Assembly: GCF_015832195.1 (NCBI RefSeq)
Contig: NC_052016.1
Coordinates: 28,479,129 to 28,543,128 of the forward strand
Length of the DNA: 64,000 nt
Source: Motacilla alba alba
Lineage: Eukaryota; Chordata; Aves; Passeriformes; Motacillidae
Direction of reading: 5' to 3'
Shown here piece by piece: positions 36,525 to 49,214 of this stretch. The notes under the pieces were generated by a model, which saw nothing but the letters and a program-made list of their open reading frames with translations, was not told where the DNA came from and ran no database searches. How positions within the stretch are numbered: the first letter of the stretch is position 1; every line of letters starts with the position of its first letter. The position numbers and the translations under genes were made by a program.

Positions 36525-37774
36525 CTAAAAAGAGCATGATGTAACAGAAAGATGGAATGGGGTAATCTAAAAATGAACATGCCAAGTAATTTTTAGAACT
36601 AAGCAACCACTGCATATGTGGAATGCATAAGTCCATAAGTAAAATTTCAACTGTGAAGACAGCAATTAGACATCAAATATATTTAAGGAAAGTCTTATGA
36701 TCTCTTTTTCTCACAAGAAATGACAGATTCAGAAATCAGGATTAAAAGAATGGTATTATGCATCACAAAATGATAATTTGACCAAGCAGTAATTTTCTGT
36801 TCCCCAAATATGGCAGAAACAAGCAGATGTCCTAGCTCACACTATTAGAAGTTTGTTTCTGAGAACAAGAACTTTGTCATCTGAAGAAGCACTAAACTAT
36901 ACAGTTTTGTGGTGCAAATTCCTGTGAACGGCAAAGGTTTGCCCCTTGATCTAATGCAACAGTTCTTAATGCAAGATTTCTCCTTGGAAACCATATGCTG
37001 GGCTTAGGTTCAATATCCTGAGTAACGTACTTGCATTTGAACTACTTTTGACTACTCCTTCCAGGGACTAAGGAAAACAATTCCTTAACAGCATTTAGGA
37101 AACAACTTGGCTGTAAACTACTAATATATCCTCTTCCTTAAACAACCTAAATTCCTTAAACGTAGTACCACTTTAAAGGTAACACTGATTTCTCTATTTC
37201 AGGTTTAGGAAGAAGAAGGTCTATATCCTTCAAACTTGTCAACATCTGTTTCATTCCCTGCAACTTGGTGTTTGGCTGTAATGTATAATTATTTCAGATA
37301 TTATAAGCATCTGCACTGTATTTGGATAAGAGGTTACAGCAGCTGATTGCAGATTCCTAATGCCCAAATGAAAACCCCTGAGTTAAGGCAAACTTAAAAA
37401 AACATTCCTATGTTAAATGTAGTATCATTGTTTTAATGTTTGTACAGTCAGAACATTTTTTGTGGAAAACAGATGGATTTAGAGATTTTGTGTAATTTTT
37501 TTCTTTTTACAAAAAGTGTGTTCAAACAAATAATCTTTAACTAGATGATGGTACCCCATAGCTGCCATGGGACAAGTACCTGTGGCCCACAACCTCTTTA
37601 ACCACTCTGCTTTTTTATCTTTTCTTCCCAGGAGATAGGGAGGCAAGGGAGCCCAGGAAAGAAACAAAAAATATCCACTGCTCAGTTCTCAAATCCAGAC
37701 TAAGTTTAGCAGAACTTTTCAAAGACAAACCACAAATGAGTCAAAAGCTGGATAATCTTCAAGTAAGAGCTCAC

Positions 37775-37819
37775 CTGTGACTGCAGATTTTCCAGTCGCT
37801 TTTGACGTCTCTCAATTGA
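37775..37819 (-). CDS. MORC1: Candidate MORC1 exon, coiled-coil segment after the CW domain
   Basis: A 45-base segment, 15 codons in phase 0, reading SIERRQKRLENLQSQ with a strong donor (CACAG|GTGAGC). It resembles the coiled coil that follows the CW zinc finger in remembered MORC1 (SVIKYQNRLAEQQPQ) and MORC2 (KIRQQQEKLEALQ) sequences, sharing the Q..RL or I..Q..LE.LQ pattern. The acceptor (ttaaaatag) has no pyrimidine tract. A 51-base poly-A, read on this strand, sits about 35 bases upstream, so an insertion may have damaged the splice site. A 15-residue match can arise by chance. Confidence 0.28.
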
Positions 37820-37838
37820 CTATTTTAAGATTATTTAT

Positions 37839-37853
<15 letters not shown>

Positions 37854-37904
<51 letters not shown>
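37854..37904. repeat. Poly-T tract, 51 uninterrupted T
   Basis: Preceded by a ttctttt-type degenerate tract. On the minus strand it is a poly-A tail-like run, but I recognise no retroposed body above it. The poly-Phe open frame through it (37777-38124) is not a gene. Confidence 0.95.
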
Positions 37905-37905
<1 letters not shown>

Positions 37906-40900
37906 TCATTTGACAAATGTAGTAGTTTCTTCAAAGTGCTCAGAGGAATAAAGGGTAACCACCCTGGTCTATCACACCTACAGGATAGAGCTAATCAATA
38001 CAAGAAAGAAGCAGCAAGAGAAGAATATAATGTGCTATCATTGTCTCGCATTACCTGGCAAGAAGTTATCTTTAATGATTTAAAGCACAGCACTGTTCTC
38101 ACACAGTGTTGTTCTCCAGAGTGACTAGAAGAAAGGCTTTATTTTATACAATAGATCCTTCTCTGAATGCGCTCTGCATCATTCCTGTTATCATCAAATG
38201 ATAAAATTGGCATTTTTAATTTTAGCTGTCAGCTCCAGGAAGCATCCACTTCTCAGATGCATGCACAGTACCACGGCTTACTGTATCTGCAAGAATGGCT
38301 AGTTGTTAATTGCAATAGAGGCAGGTAAAAGCCACTTTTATTTGTAAAGATGGTGCAAAAATTATACAACCAGAATAGAGCACTGATGTGAAGAGACTGG
38401 CTGAGCATCACAGGGACAACAGCTTTTCCTTGTCACTTAGTTTCTTTTAGTAGAGCTACCAGAAGCAAGGTTTCATTTGAAATTTTGTTTGCAAAGTTAA
38501 TTTTCAGACTAGAACTACACCATGCAGGCGGGTCTCCAACATGACTTTGTACCCTCTGCCCAAAGAAAAGGGTCTCCAACTCTTTCCATGGGATGTGTGT
38601 CTCCTCCACTTCCCACACAGAACAGTTTTTTTATAAGATCCCATGAAGCTGCTTGGTTTTCAGTCATATATCCATTTACCAGGATATATGGTATATCCTC
38701 ACCAGGATGAGGCCCTGGGAACTGAAACTATGGCCATGAGAGAAAAAGTTGGGTGACTCAAATGTTTAGGTTCACTGTTAGGCTGGGTCCAACAGGAGCC
38801 ATAAATATTTGATATATGTTTGCAGAGATGGAACAGAACCACTCCCTATTATTAGGTAATGAGAATGAACTTATCTGAGAGAATTTGCTGTCAAAATAAT
38901 TTTGTAGCTGATGCAGGGTAGCCCTGGTGGCCAGTACGTAGTGTATTGCTGTGCTAGCAGCAGTATTGAGTTTGCAAGGCCTCAGGACAGTAGCTTTCCA
39001 AGTTTATTTTGTCTAAACTTTCCTTGAGCTGCCTGCAATTTCCCAGCTTAACTCTAATAGAAATTTTTCAAACGACCATTTGGTTCTGCTTAATTTGCTT
39101 TCTTTTTGCTTATTTTTCTATGGTACAATAGTTTTATCCAAATATTGTCTGTAAAAGAAATGGCATGATAGCACCTTGGAAAGTGGGACAGAGGAGATGG
39201 TCTAGAGAAGTGCGGGAATGGGATGGTAGGAGATGGGTCAGTTTCACACAGGAGCCCCAGCACTACCCACAACTCACCAAAGGTCAGCTGGAGAAATGCA
39301 GACTGAGAGCTGAGCAACACCTCCTGCAGAGGTACAAAGAGAATGGAGAACAAACATGCAACTTGTGTGAAATAGACCATGGGTAGGAAATTCAGCTGCA
39401 CCATGAACTACTCAGTAAAGAGCAAGCAAGGTGCATGACTCATTAGAAAATACAGAAATATTACTCAAGAGGCTCCCAAGATGAGACAGGAGAAGTAAAG
39501 AAGATATATTCTTAATGGCTAAAGATTTGAGCTGCATGATCCCCTCTTATTTCTGAAAGCTTCAATGCTCAAGGGGCACAGAAAGGCTGAGCATAATATC
39601 AGAAGTAGCAAATACTAGGAAGCATGAATATGGCAGCTCTGTAGTATTATACTTTTTTTTAAAGTACTTATTTTTTTCCGTGATGACTTCAGTGGGATAA
39701 TAAACACTATTTACTTAGATAGTTAATTTTCCCATTTGGATTTAAATTAAATTCTTGGCATTACACATAACGTGCTTCTTCTTTTGCCCTTAATAAAAAT
39801 TTGAGCATAATGATATGTAGGTATGATTTTCCTTACAGAGGCCATTCTATGCCAGGATTTTGCATAATTAGTATGTGTTATTCAAAATAATAATAATTTC
39901 CTTCCATCACCCATCCAAATTTAAAGCCAAAACTGCTCAACCATGTGATTTGTTTTTCCTGAAAGAATTTTTTTAAGTTCATTGATTTCTCGCAGCAGTT
40001 TAAATGCTTACACTCTTTTCATTCCTACGTGGTCAAAACTGAATTTAACCTGTTGTTGTATAGAGTGTTTTTGTGTAACTTAAACAGTAATAAAGGAAGG
40101 AGAATATTTTCTAAATGTTGCTTCCTCTGTGAGAGGAATCAAAATTTTTCTAATCATCAGTCCAACATCTTAAAGATATTTGAGAAACGACTAACCAGTA
40201 AATCTGCTGTCATATTGCAATTCACACTGCTGGCTTTCATTTCCACTCTGCTGAATTCCAACATTCTCAGAGTCACAGAAGTCACAGAAATGCACAAAGG
40301 ATTGTGCTACTGTTGTGCAAGCAGCAGCTTGATGGCTTCAGCTCCAGCTAACTTCCTGTTCAACTGGTTTTGCTGCAGAAAGTGATCAATTGCATTTGAA
40401 TTCAAGTGCCCTGGGAAAATCAGACAGATATTAAATTTTAGGACTTGTAATTTATTATTCAAGTCATTGTGTCTTTCTGAATCTGAAAATGAGTACTTTG
40501 CATGCTACTTTGAGATTGAGCAGTGTGAGGTTCTGATCTAAGGCAAATTTTGGTGAGTCTTGTTCATTTAATGTTTATCAATATTTTTTTGTGTTACAGC
40601 AGAGAATTTTCTGCCACTGACTTAGGCTGAGCATTAAATGCAAGTACAAGTCAAATATTCAGTTCTTCTGCAACAATTTTTCAATCTTTGGTGTATGAAA
40701 ATATGTGTATCTCATGGACGAAGAAAATGATTTTATATTTTTGACTGTACACTGAACAGAGGAACATATATAATAAAGAGACATTTAAAATTTCATACAC
40801 CATCTGTGTCTTTTTCCTTTTTAACTGTAAAGGCAATTTAAATGTCACATTCTTCATTCTTACTGTTATTACAGTAGTCTCCTTCACGAAAACAGACAAA

Positions 40901-40979
40901 CAAGAAAATGCTTTATTTCAGAAACATTGAGGGGAAAGAATACCCACCCAAAGAATACCTGTTACAGAAGAATACTCAC

Positions 40980-41106
40980 CAAGAATACCCTGTTCCAGGA
41001 GGTTCTCCTTGAAGACACTTCTTACTAAACTTTTGACTTGGAACATCTGTTTCTTCAGTTCTTCAGAATTACTTGTGCTGCACTTGTTTAACCATGTTAT
41101 GATAAA
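40980..41106 (-). CDS. Weak exon candidate with coding-like composition
   Basis: A 127-base segment of 42 codons plus one base, with acceptor ctcctatgtctcag and donor ATTCTTG|GTGAGT. It encodes FIITWLNKCSTSNSEELKKQ followed by MFQVKSLVRSVFKENLLEQG, a charged helix-like sequence. The region around its donor is tandemly duplicated: aagaatac-type units recur three times at 40937-40988. The product is not recognised. It sits on the strand expected for MORC1, but I cannot align it convincingly. Confidence 0.22.
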
Positions 41107-41898
41107 CTGAGACATAGGAGTAGTTTCCTATTATAAAGTCAGTAGGTCAAGCTGGCCATCTGTAAAAGAAACACTTCCGTGGGATGGCTGGAAGCTGTGA
41201 CAAAAAAAGTTGAAAATTAAACCTGAACTAAGCTGGCAAGGCCTCTGCTCACCATGTGTTTCTGATATGAAGAGTCCTGCCTTGCATGCCTCTGGTATGC
41301 AACGAAGAGTGAGACAACTTTAAAGGGAGCACACTTCTGTAAGATAATACTTGTAAAAAGAGTTTAGAATGAGGATTAATGTTAGATTTAGATGGTTAGA
41401 CTTAAATTAAAAATTTTTCCTCCATTCTTTTCTTGAAGTAATGAGTCCTGGTATACAGCGATGCTCTGAATGATGCACCGATGCTGCAGTCTCTTGTGTG
41501 TCTTCAGAAGTGACCAAACAAAAACGGACAAAAATGAATTCAGCAAATCAGCCTTTACAAAATATTAACACAATTTTTAGGCAGAGATGAAAAATGAAGG
41601 AAGACGGCATTAAGAAATAAAACATATGTGGGAAGAATCAAATGAGGGAATGGCAGTGTATTCTTGAGGTGCTGGAAAGAGCAGAAGCAAGGTGTTTTAT
41701 TTTTACGACCTTTTAGGGGTTTTACCTTGAGAAATTCTCTGTTTCACTTTATATGCTTCCAATTACATTGGCTCACCACAATGAGCAACAATGTTGCCTG
41801 TTCTCATTAATATTGAGTTGCCCCTGAGGCTTTCACAGACCATTTGTCACTTACAAACTAAACATATTCCAGAATGAAGCTACCCTCTTTGTGTTTAA

Positions 41899-41935
41899 AA
41901 AAACCCCAAACAAACCAAACCCAAAAACCAGCCAG
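41899..41935. repeat. A/C-rich simple repeat
   Basis: Short tract of aaaccc and caaacc units, like the longer ones at 26728-26880 and 59927-59998. Confidence 0.8.
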
Positions 41936-44900
41936 TTATCTTCTGCATGAGCAACATGTTTGAGTAGTTTTCAGAGTTTATGGTTGAAGAATGTACATAT
42001 TTTATCCAAATTTTATCCATATCAAGAAGCACACCTGGCCAAGAGGCTAACTGAAGCAAGTAGCTGCCAGGACACAGGCCTGTGTGATATTGTGCTGGCC
42101 TTCAAGGGCTTTCTTCCAGATACCACAGAAGCATCAGGGTTGTCTTTTTTTCGATTAACTACCTACCTGACATAAGGGTTGCAGCAAGATTGATTATTTC
42201 ATTTCTGCTAAGTCCTCTGAAAGTCCTTAAATGCAGAGGAAGCATCTCTTCATCATTAAACTCCACTAGGTAAGTTGTGAACTTCTGCATATCTATAATT
42301 TGAAGACATGCTTTAAGTGCCTAGTGCAAAATAGAAGTGGAGATGTATAGATAGTAGAGCACTCTCCAGATATGTGTTGCTATTTCTTTTCAGAATGAAA
42401 GACCACCTGCCAAAACCCCAAGACACAATTGTAAGCAAAAGAAGATACTTTTGCATAATTTTGTAAAATACATTCCGTAAAAAATCTCCAGTGCCATGGA
42501 AGCTCTCAAACTACATTTTAACTATATAATTTTTCTTGAAGCTAAATATATTCCAGTCTCCCATGATGAAAAACAGAGGCAGACCAGGCAAGGTTTCTGA
42601 ATGCAGATGCATTTAAATTCTGGGAAAACTTTACTGAGGCACTCAAAATAAAATTTTGAGGAGTTCTCATCAATTTAATGAGCATTTTTGTATCAAAGCA
42701 ATTAATAAAATGGAGTCCTAAATTATGTAAATACTTTGTATATTTAATTTTAGTGCTTAAAACCTAAATATTTTAATTCCAAAATATTTATAAACCTACC
42801 CGTAGGCATTTAGGTTTGGAAAATAAATTGTTTAGAATCTCAAGATCACAGGAAACAATGGAAGATTTACTGTCAAAAAATACAGAGCTGAGTAAACGTC
42901 CAGAAAATATTTCTCATCCTTTTATTGTCCCTGACAGAATATGTCTCAGAAGAATGAGACAATTTCGTTTTGGTGAAGCATGTGGAGCTCACAGTGCAGG
43001 AAGAGTTGATAAGTGTACATGGCATACACAAGTGTAATTTGTTTTCTTATTCTAGGTTTTTACTGAAGCTCATTGAGAACTGCGGAAAATTCTGCCATGG
43101 TCCCAGGTAAATAGACTTGACTACCAAGTTATTTGGGCATCCAGACAGTTCTGTCACTTTGTGTTCTGCACAAAAAGCCCACAGCTTTGCTGCACAGCAT
43201 GATGGGCAAAGACAGGCAAGAAAAGTTAATGACAGCACACCCAGTGTGACTGTTTCCCCTGCAACTACCACCCTCTATCCTTGTGACAGCAGAACTGGTA
43301 GTTCATTGCCCCAGTCCAGCCCCTCTCTTCTTAAAACATCCTTGGGTGCTGCACATCTGATCAGGTTAGCTATGGGCCTCTGTGCATCTTTTGAAGCAGG
43401 GACTTCTGCTTGATTTTATGCTTTACCAAAGCCAAATTGCTTTTGAGGTGATTCATACAACTCAGCAATTATCACTAGTATTCTAAATCTCATAAGCAGC
43501 AAGCAAACAAGCCGTAATGCTGCACCCAGAGGTATTGGCAGCCTCAAAAGATGAGTAGCATCTTCTCCTCCCCACATTACTGTCCCTGAGATCTCAGTGT
43601 GCACTCAGCACAGGTGTCTGGGCACTCAGACACAGGTCAGAGCTGTGGGGAAGTCACCAGAAGTGAGTTCTGATGCCCTGGGATGAAGTAAGCAGGTATC
43701 CCATTTCAGCTTTTATGATTATGACTGGAGCTCTGGAAATATTTCATTCCTTCACCGTGTTTTTTCCCAGCTGCTGTTGAGGCCATGGCAATGACTTTTT
43801 TCCCCCCCCTCAATAGTCAAACAATGAAAGTGGATGAAAGCAGACAAGATGAAAAAGGTAGTCAGACAGAGAAACAGACTGGGCCTGTGTTTAGTGGGTG
43901 GAATCAGAAATAGGGAGACTTAAGCCTATCAATAAATTTTTAGAGATGTGTGTAATAATAGCAATTGAGAGCTTTTATAGCTACACAAATCTGTGAAACA
44001 ACCACATCAGTGATATTTCAGGAGGGAACTGGGCGAAAAGCTTTTTGCAGAGGTTTTGGAGAGTTCAGTCACACCTGATCTATTAAATACTGCTTTTAAG
44101 TATTGCAACAACACCTCTGTGCCAAAGGTAGAAGAGGGAGGGAAAAAGGAAACCTAAGCTGAAATAGAAAAGACAGCAACTCTTCTGAGGCAGCCAAAAG
44201 CTCCTCCCCAAAAGAACACTCTTGATGGTAGTGAAGGATGAGGAAAATAGACGTGGCAAGAAACAGAGCTGGGTGATGAAAGAGGCCCAAACTATGAGAA
44301 AAATATTATCTGAAACAGAACAAATTTCTTTTTTAAGAAAGGAAAGATTCAGTCTTTTTAAGAGTGACAAACTCATGCTTATATTGAAAAAAAAATCATA
44401 ACCTTAAAACCAGAACATGATTATTCCAGTCACCAGCATAGAGCTGAGGACTTAAGACCCTAAACAAAACATAGTAGCATGTTTTATTTATAAGAAAGCC
44501 GTACTAAGATTGTTCATTACTTTCACTCCTGAGTTGTTATGAGAAAGCTCAGGATTTATTCATACTCCATAAATTTGTAATACACACTGTAATTAAGAAA
44601 TACTACAAAAAACAGATTACCACCTTTAAAATGTGGCTTTTACTTGGACAAACCAAGGGTTTTAGCTAATTTGCAAGTATATATAGGCAGATTTTATTTA
44701 AAATTTACGTAGTTCTCTATTTGCCTTTCCTTTTTTCTTTCTTTGTTCTTGTAAAAGAAATGGCTTGATTTCACTGATACCAAATCATCATATGAGCAGG
44801 GAGGATGTGCTTTTTCTCATTCTTGTCTTTACCTTCTCCTCTCTTGATTGAGGGTACAAGTGGGCTGCCATTTAGGGTGACTCAGCTTCAACATCTGCCA

Positions 44901-47900
44901 GCTGCCCATTTAGGGTTGTACTTGCTTATCCCAGTCCTTCTGTTTCTTAAATTAAAGGCAGCTTAGGTCCAAAATAAACTGGCTGACCAGACAATGACCT
45001 TTCTTAGATTCCAGTTCAGCTTTTGAATTGCTAATATCCTTCTACACCAAACATGCCTCTTAAGAGGTGTTAGGGCACTTACTGGTCTGTGTTCCTACAT
45101 ATATTCCCAGACAAGGTGACAGCTGAACAACAAGTACATCAGTTATCTGTTTACTATTTATGCTCAGCATGCAAAAATTATCCAGAAATTGCCATGGGTA
45201 CCATTTTTGACTTATGCCCTCTCCCTATGTTACCCTTCTACTTTACCAAGTATATTTAATGGATTAGCAATGACATCCAGAGAGAAAAAAACAAACAACA
45301 TGAAAAACAAGAACCTAAGAAACCCTGCTCATCTGGGCCAAGTAGTCAGATTTGTTTGTGGCTGTGCCCTCCCAGTGTTCCACCTGCATACATTGCGAGG
45401 ATGACTCTGAGGGGCTTAATTCCTAGTAAAAGTCTGTGCATCAGGAGTTGCTCACAGTACATCCAAAGGCACATCCACCATATCTATTACAGGAGCTCCA
45501 AACCCAAAGAAAACCAGCTGGAAGTCAAAGCACTTGGAGCAGTGAATAAAACAAAAATATGAAAATGTATAGCAGATGAGAGAAAGGAAGAGCTTTTGGA
45601 GCCTGAGGAAGTAACAGAGACATTTGCTGTGGTTTTATCCAGCAAAAAACCCCAACTTGAAACAGCATAATCAGGAGTAACAACTTCATAGGCAGGATGA
45701 CTTGGAAGAAAGCAAGACCCAGTTAGTTCTTTTTTAGCCCTCCTACAAATGATTTTATCCTGGCATAATTTTAGATATCCCAAATTTCAGATATTACAAA
45801 TGTTGGTAAATGTCTTGTCACCAATTAAAAATTGCTGTTTCCTGGGAAAGCACATATAAGTTTTTAAGCAAGGTCTAATGATTAAAAAACTCCCAAACAT
45901 AAACCTTGCTAAGATTGTGGTTTATTTTTGAGTTGTAATTTTTCATGCATTCTGATCCCACAGATGTTACACTTTAAATATCCGCCCTAAATTCTGTTTT
46001 CTACGTTTATTCCAAATATTTGGTAGCACTGCTTTGACTTTCATGATTTTCTAGATTGTGAAAAATGAACAGGCTGTTACTTCTATTTTTTTAAAATGCT
46101 TTACATATTTCCTGTTTAATGGCAGTTGTCAAGCCGGGTTTGGAAAGAATTTGTTCATTGATATTGAACAGCTGTCAATGTGTGAGAGAAAATAATGGCA
46201 AAAGCGAGAAAAATAATTACTAATCTACCCTTTTTGATAGCAAGAAAAATCAGAGGCTTCTGAATACTGCTAACTGATACAGAGAATATGAACCACTATA
46301 GAATTCCTACTGCAATCTTGATAAAAAAATCAAAGTACTTGGCTGAAAGGGAATAAAAGTAGAGGTTTTAACAGATAACTGAGATAGCTTTAGATTTCAG
46401 TTGTTCTTGCAGAGAACACAAAGTCACAGCTCTGCTGAGGAGGAGATAAAAAGGCTCAGTGTACCTACAGAATACTGGTGTCCTCATGTGGTATTCCCAA
46501 GGATATCCAAGAGCTACTCTGAAGATGACCTGGCCAAGAAAGACAATCCAGGCTCTCTATTTCCTTCATGCTTTCCAAAAGAATACACTAAATAAATAAA
46601 AATATTCCTAACATTAGGGATTGTGAGACAAGCTCATAATCATAGAAATAATTATTTTAACAGGATGTTGTGGAGAAGCAAGTACAGGCACCACCCAGAA
46701 ACCAGTACAGGAATATACCAGCTGGAATCTAACAGCAGAATATTCCTCTCAAAACCCCCAGGTTTATAAACTACCAGCAGCCTTGCCTGTTACACACTTG
46801 CTGTCCTGAGTGGCTTAGCTGTACTTGGGGGCTCCAAAACCCACTGTGACATAGTTTTAAATTAATCTCCCTGGCACAGAAGAAAATTTTCCCCACACTT
46901 CTAACAAATGGAACCAGAATGTCAGACATTGCTTTCTTTATGCATTACAATTATCCCAGAGCATTTTTTTCTCTGTCCCTTAGATGGAAGAACCAATCTT
47001 TTCATATTTTGCATTCTGTCCTTGTTTCTCTGCAAGTTCCTGACACACTCTTTCTATGTTTTCCTGTATAGATACAAGTACAGCTGAGCAGGCTATTTTT
47101 TCAGGGGAAGAAGGAGGAAAATAAATCTAATTTTGCATCAAGAAAAACGGAGCAAGTTACATTCTCCTGTAAAAGAGAATACAATCTGGATATCATGTTG
47201 GTTGCAAAGCTACCCCTTATTCAGAAAGCTGACTTGATGCTTCTTCTTAATGTTTGTATGCTGGAAACTGAATCACAATAAGTTTAAAAGGCTGCCAAGC
47301 CTTTGCTCCCACCTTTCAGTAGACGAGATGGAGCTGAAAGCAACAGCAGGATACATTGACGTTGGCCTCTTGAAGGAATTTTCTCTCCACAAAGTAAAAA
47401 AGAAAAAGCAAAAACAGTCCTGTGAGATGAGAAGATGAGAAAAAAAATTGGAAAAAATAAAACCAATGGCTTTGACAAGTAAATTTAAAATAAACTGTAA
47501 AACACAGGTAGAAATGGCAGACTCCTTCCAAATACTGAAAAGTGTGAATACTGTGAAAAAATAATTTAGAAAGTAATTTAGTTCCATGGTTAGCAATTGT
47601 TTACCTACCTACATCTACTGCGGGTCCTCCTTTTCCATGTTTCTATAAATTCACCAAAGTTGTATATATTTTCAGAGGAAAAAAGCCTTGCTGTTATAAT
47701 CTCTAGAGAAACTACAGAGAGAATTCTAGTCTGTGTACACACAGAGACAGGCAACTGTGGAAAGAAGTAAATGAAAAAAAAAATTATTTGTTGTCTCCCA
47801 CAATACAATTGATTTAAACATAAGGAAGTGTAAAGAATTCAGTACATGTAAACTTAGGGAATTATAATCAGCCCAATTGCTTAAGATCTTGCCTTGGAGG

Positions 47901-48218
47901 ATTGACAAAATTTGATCCCAAAGCTACTAAATACTTCCAGCTTGGTAACAGTAAATATGTAATTAACAGCAAACAGCAAATGGCTCTGTTGATCTTCTCT
48001 ATCATTTAAGTCTACCAGAGAAATAATGTCAAGAACCTTTCCTTCAGCTTGTTCTTGATATGGTTTGGAACAATTAAATTAAAAATAAACAGAGTGTTTT
48101 TCCAAAAGCCTGCCATTGTTGATTTTCAACAGGAATGTCCTGGGTTCTATAAGCCAGGTGTAGCTGCAGTGTACTAGAAATGAAAGGCAGCAATTCAGGA
48201 TGTGTATAAGCAATGTTA

Positions 48219-48725
48219 TGTACGCTACAGTGCCTTGCTGGGTTTGTGCAAAAGAGCTGCTTCCCAAAGCCTTAATTGGCACTTAGCGTCTTTTACAGCC
48301 TGTTTGCCCAGACAGCCTGCGCCACATAGTCAGTTAAAGTGTAGCTGCGAGTATTATAAAGCACATCTTTACAGGAAAAAAGGAAGATTCATTTGATAAT
48401 TGGCATGAAAACTTGGCCATATTAGATTTGAAAGTCATTAGTTTCGCATCTGTGAGATGCTGAGTGCTTGTTCACCTCCAGGCACGCACGGCCACCAGGA
48501 GCGCGGCTGAACTGCCTGGAGGCACCTCTCCTTGCGAGCTGCCTGGTGCTGTGTGGCTACAGCCACTGCAGAGGGCAGAGTGACACCGTCACCCCGCCAG
48601 CCCCAGCCATGTGCACAAACTCAACAACAATTAGCCAGAGGTTTCTGAGCAGTGTGTTTCCCCACTCGCGTTTCAGGATATCTCACAATAACCCCAGTCT
48701 GAGTGAGAAAGTGCGGTTCGCCTGC
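48219..48725. promoter_or_regulatory. CpG- and GC-rich patch
   Basis: About fifteen CpGs lie in 500 bases (tacgct, agcgtc, tgcgcc, ctgcgag, ttcgca, cacgcacggcc, gagcgcggc, ttgcgag, accgtc, ccccgcc, actcgcg, gtgcggttcgcc), while the DNA around it is CpG-poor. It may be a regulatory element or promoter. Open frames here are short and unrecognised. No TATA box, splice site or repeat identity could be assigned. Confidence 0.35.
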
Positions 48726-49083
48726 AGACCTAGAGCAGGCGGAGTAGCAAATAATGCAACCTGCAACAATCAGAAAACACTTTTTCAGTAAACCCAAAGT
48801 ATTCCTTAGGAGCATGCTGACTAATGAATGTTTTTTACAAAAACAAGAGGGGAAGTGCAGGGGAATGGGATGGCAGACTTGGGTACATATAGATGAGAAG
48901 ACGGCTGCCTCCCAGAGAAGGGATTTCATGACTTCCAGACAGTGGGGGATTAACTACAATGTGTTTTGGTTCCTTGAGAATTATTGTTTTCCAATTTTTT
49001 CTTCTAGAAAACCTGGAATTCAATTCTTTACTATAAGTATGAATTAATAACATGTCTTTTATTTGTAATTCATACATATGTGC

Positions 49084-49086
<3 letters not shown>

Positions 49087-49122
<36 letters not shown>
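49087..49122. repeat. (TA)n microsatellite
   Basis: About 18 TA units, followed by an imperfect acatatagatatacaca tail. Confidence 0.95.
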
Positions 49123-49130
<8 letters not shown>

Positions 49131-49186
49131 GATATACACATTTCAAAGAAAGGTACTTTTTAGTTTTGTTATGGTTTTGGTTTGTT

Positions 49187-49214
49187 GTTTTTGTTTGTTT
49201 GTTTGTTTGTTTTT
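49187..49214. repeat. (TTTG)n microsatellite
   Basis: About six tttg units ending in a T-run. Confidence 0.85.

Larger units (their letters stand above)
32569..37774 (-). other. Intron-like DNA of the candidate MORC1 gene
   Basis: Contains an ancient-repeat-like segment near 34045-34190 and two weak exon-like segments at 35215-35291 and 36448-36524. The remainder shows no genes, long repeats or CpG clusters that I can see. Confidence 0.3.

Noticed and set aside
37777..38124. 115-codon plus frame with a long Phe run
   Set aside because: Produced by the poly-T tract.
38225..38280. Possible CW zinc finger remnant (a SEKWMLPG reading on the minus strand)
   Set aside because: The required cysteines are absent, the frame is short, and no splice sites frame it.
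47620..47740. Possible minus-strand exon reading SENIYNFGEFIETWKRRTRS before a GTAGGT donor
   Set aside because: Its phase does not fit the neighbouring candidates, and the similarity to the MORC segment before the CW finger is limited to a few residues.
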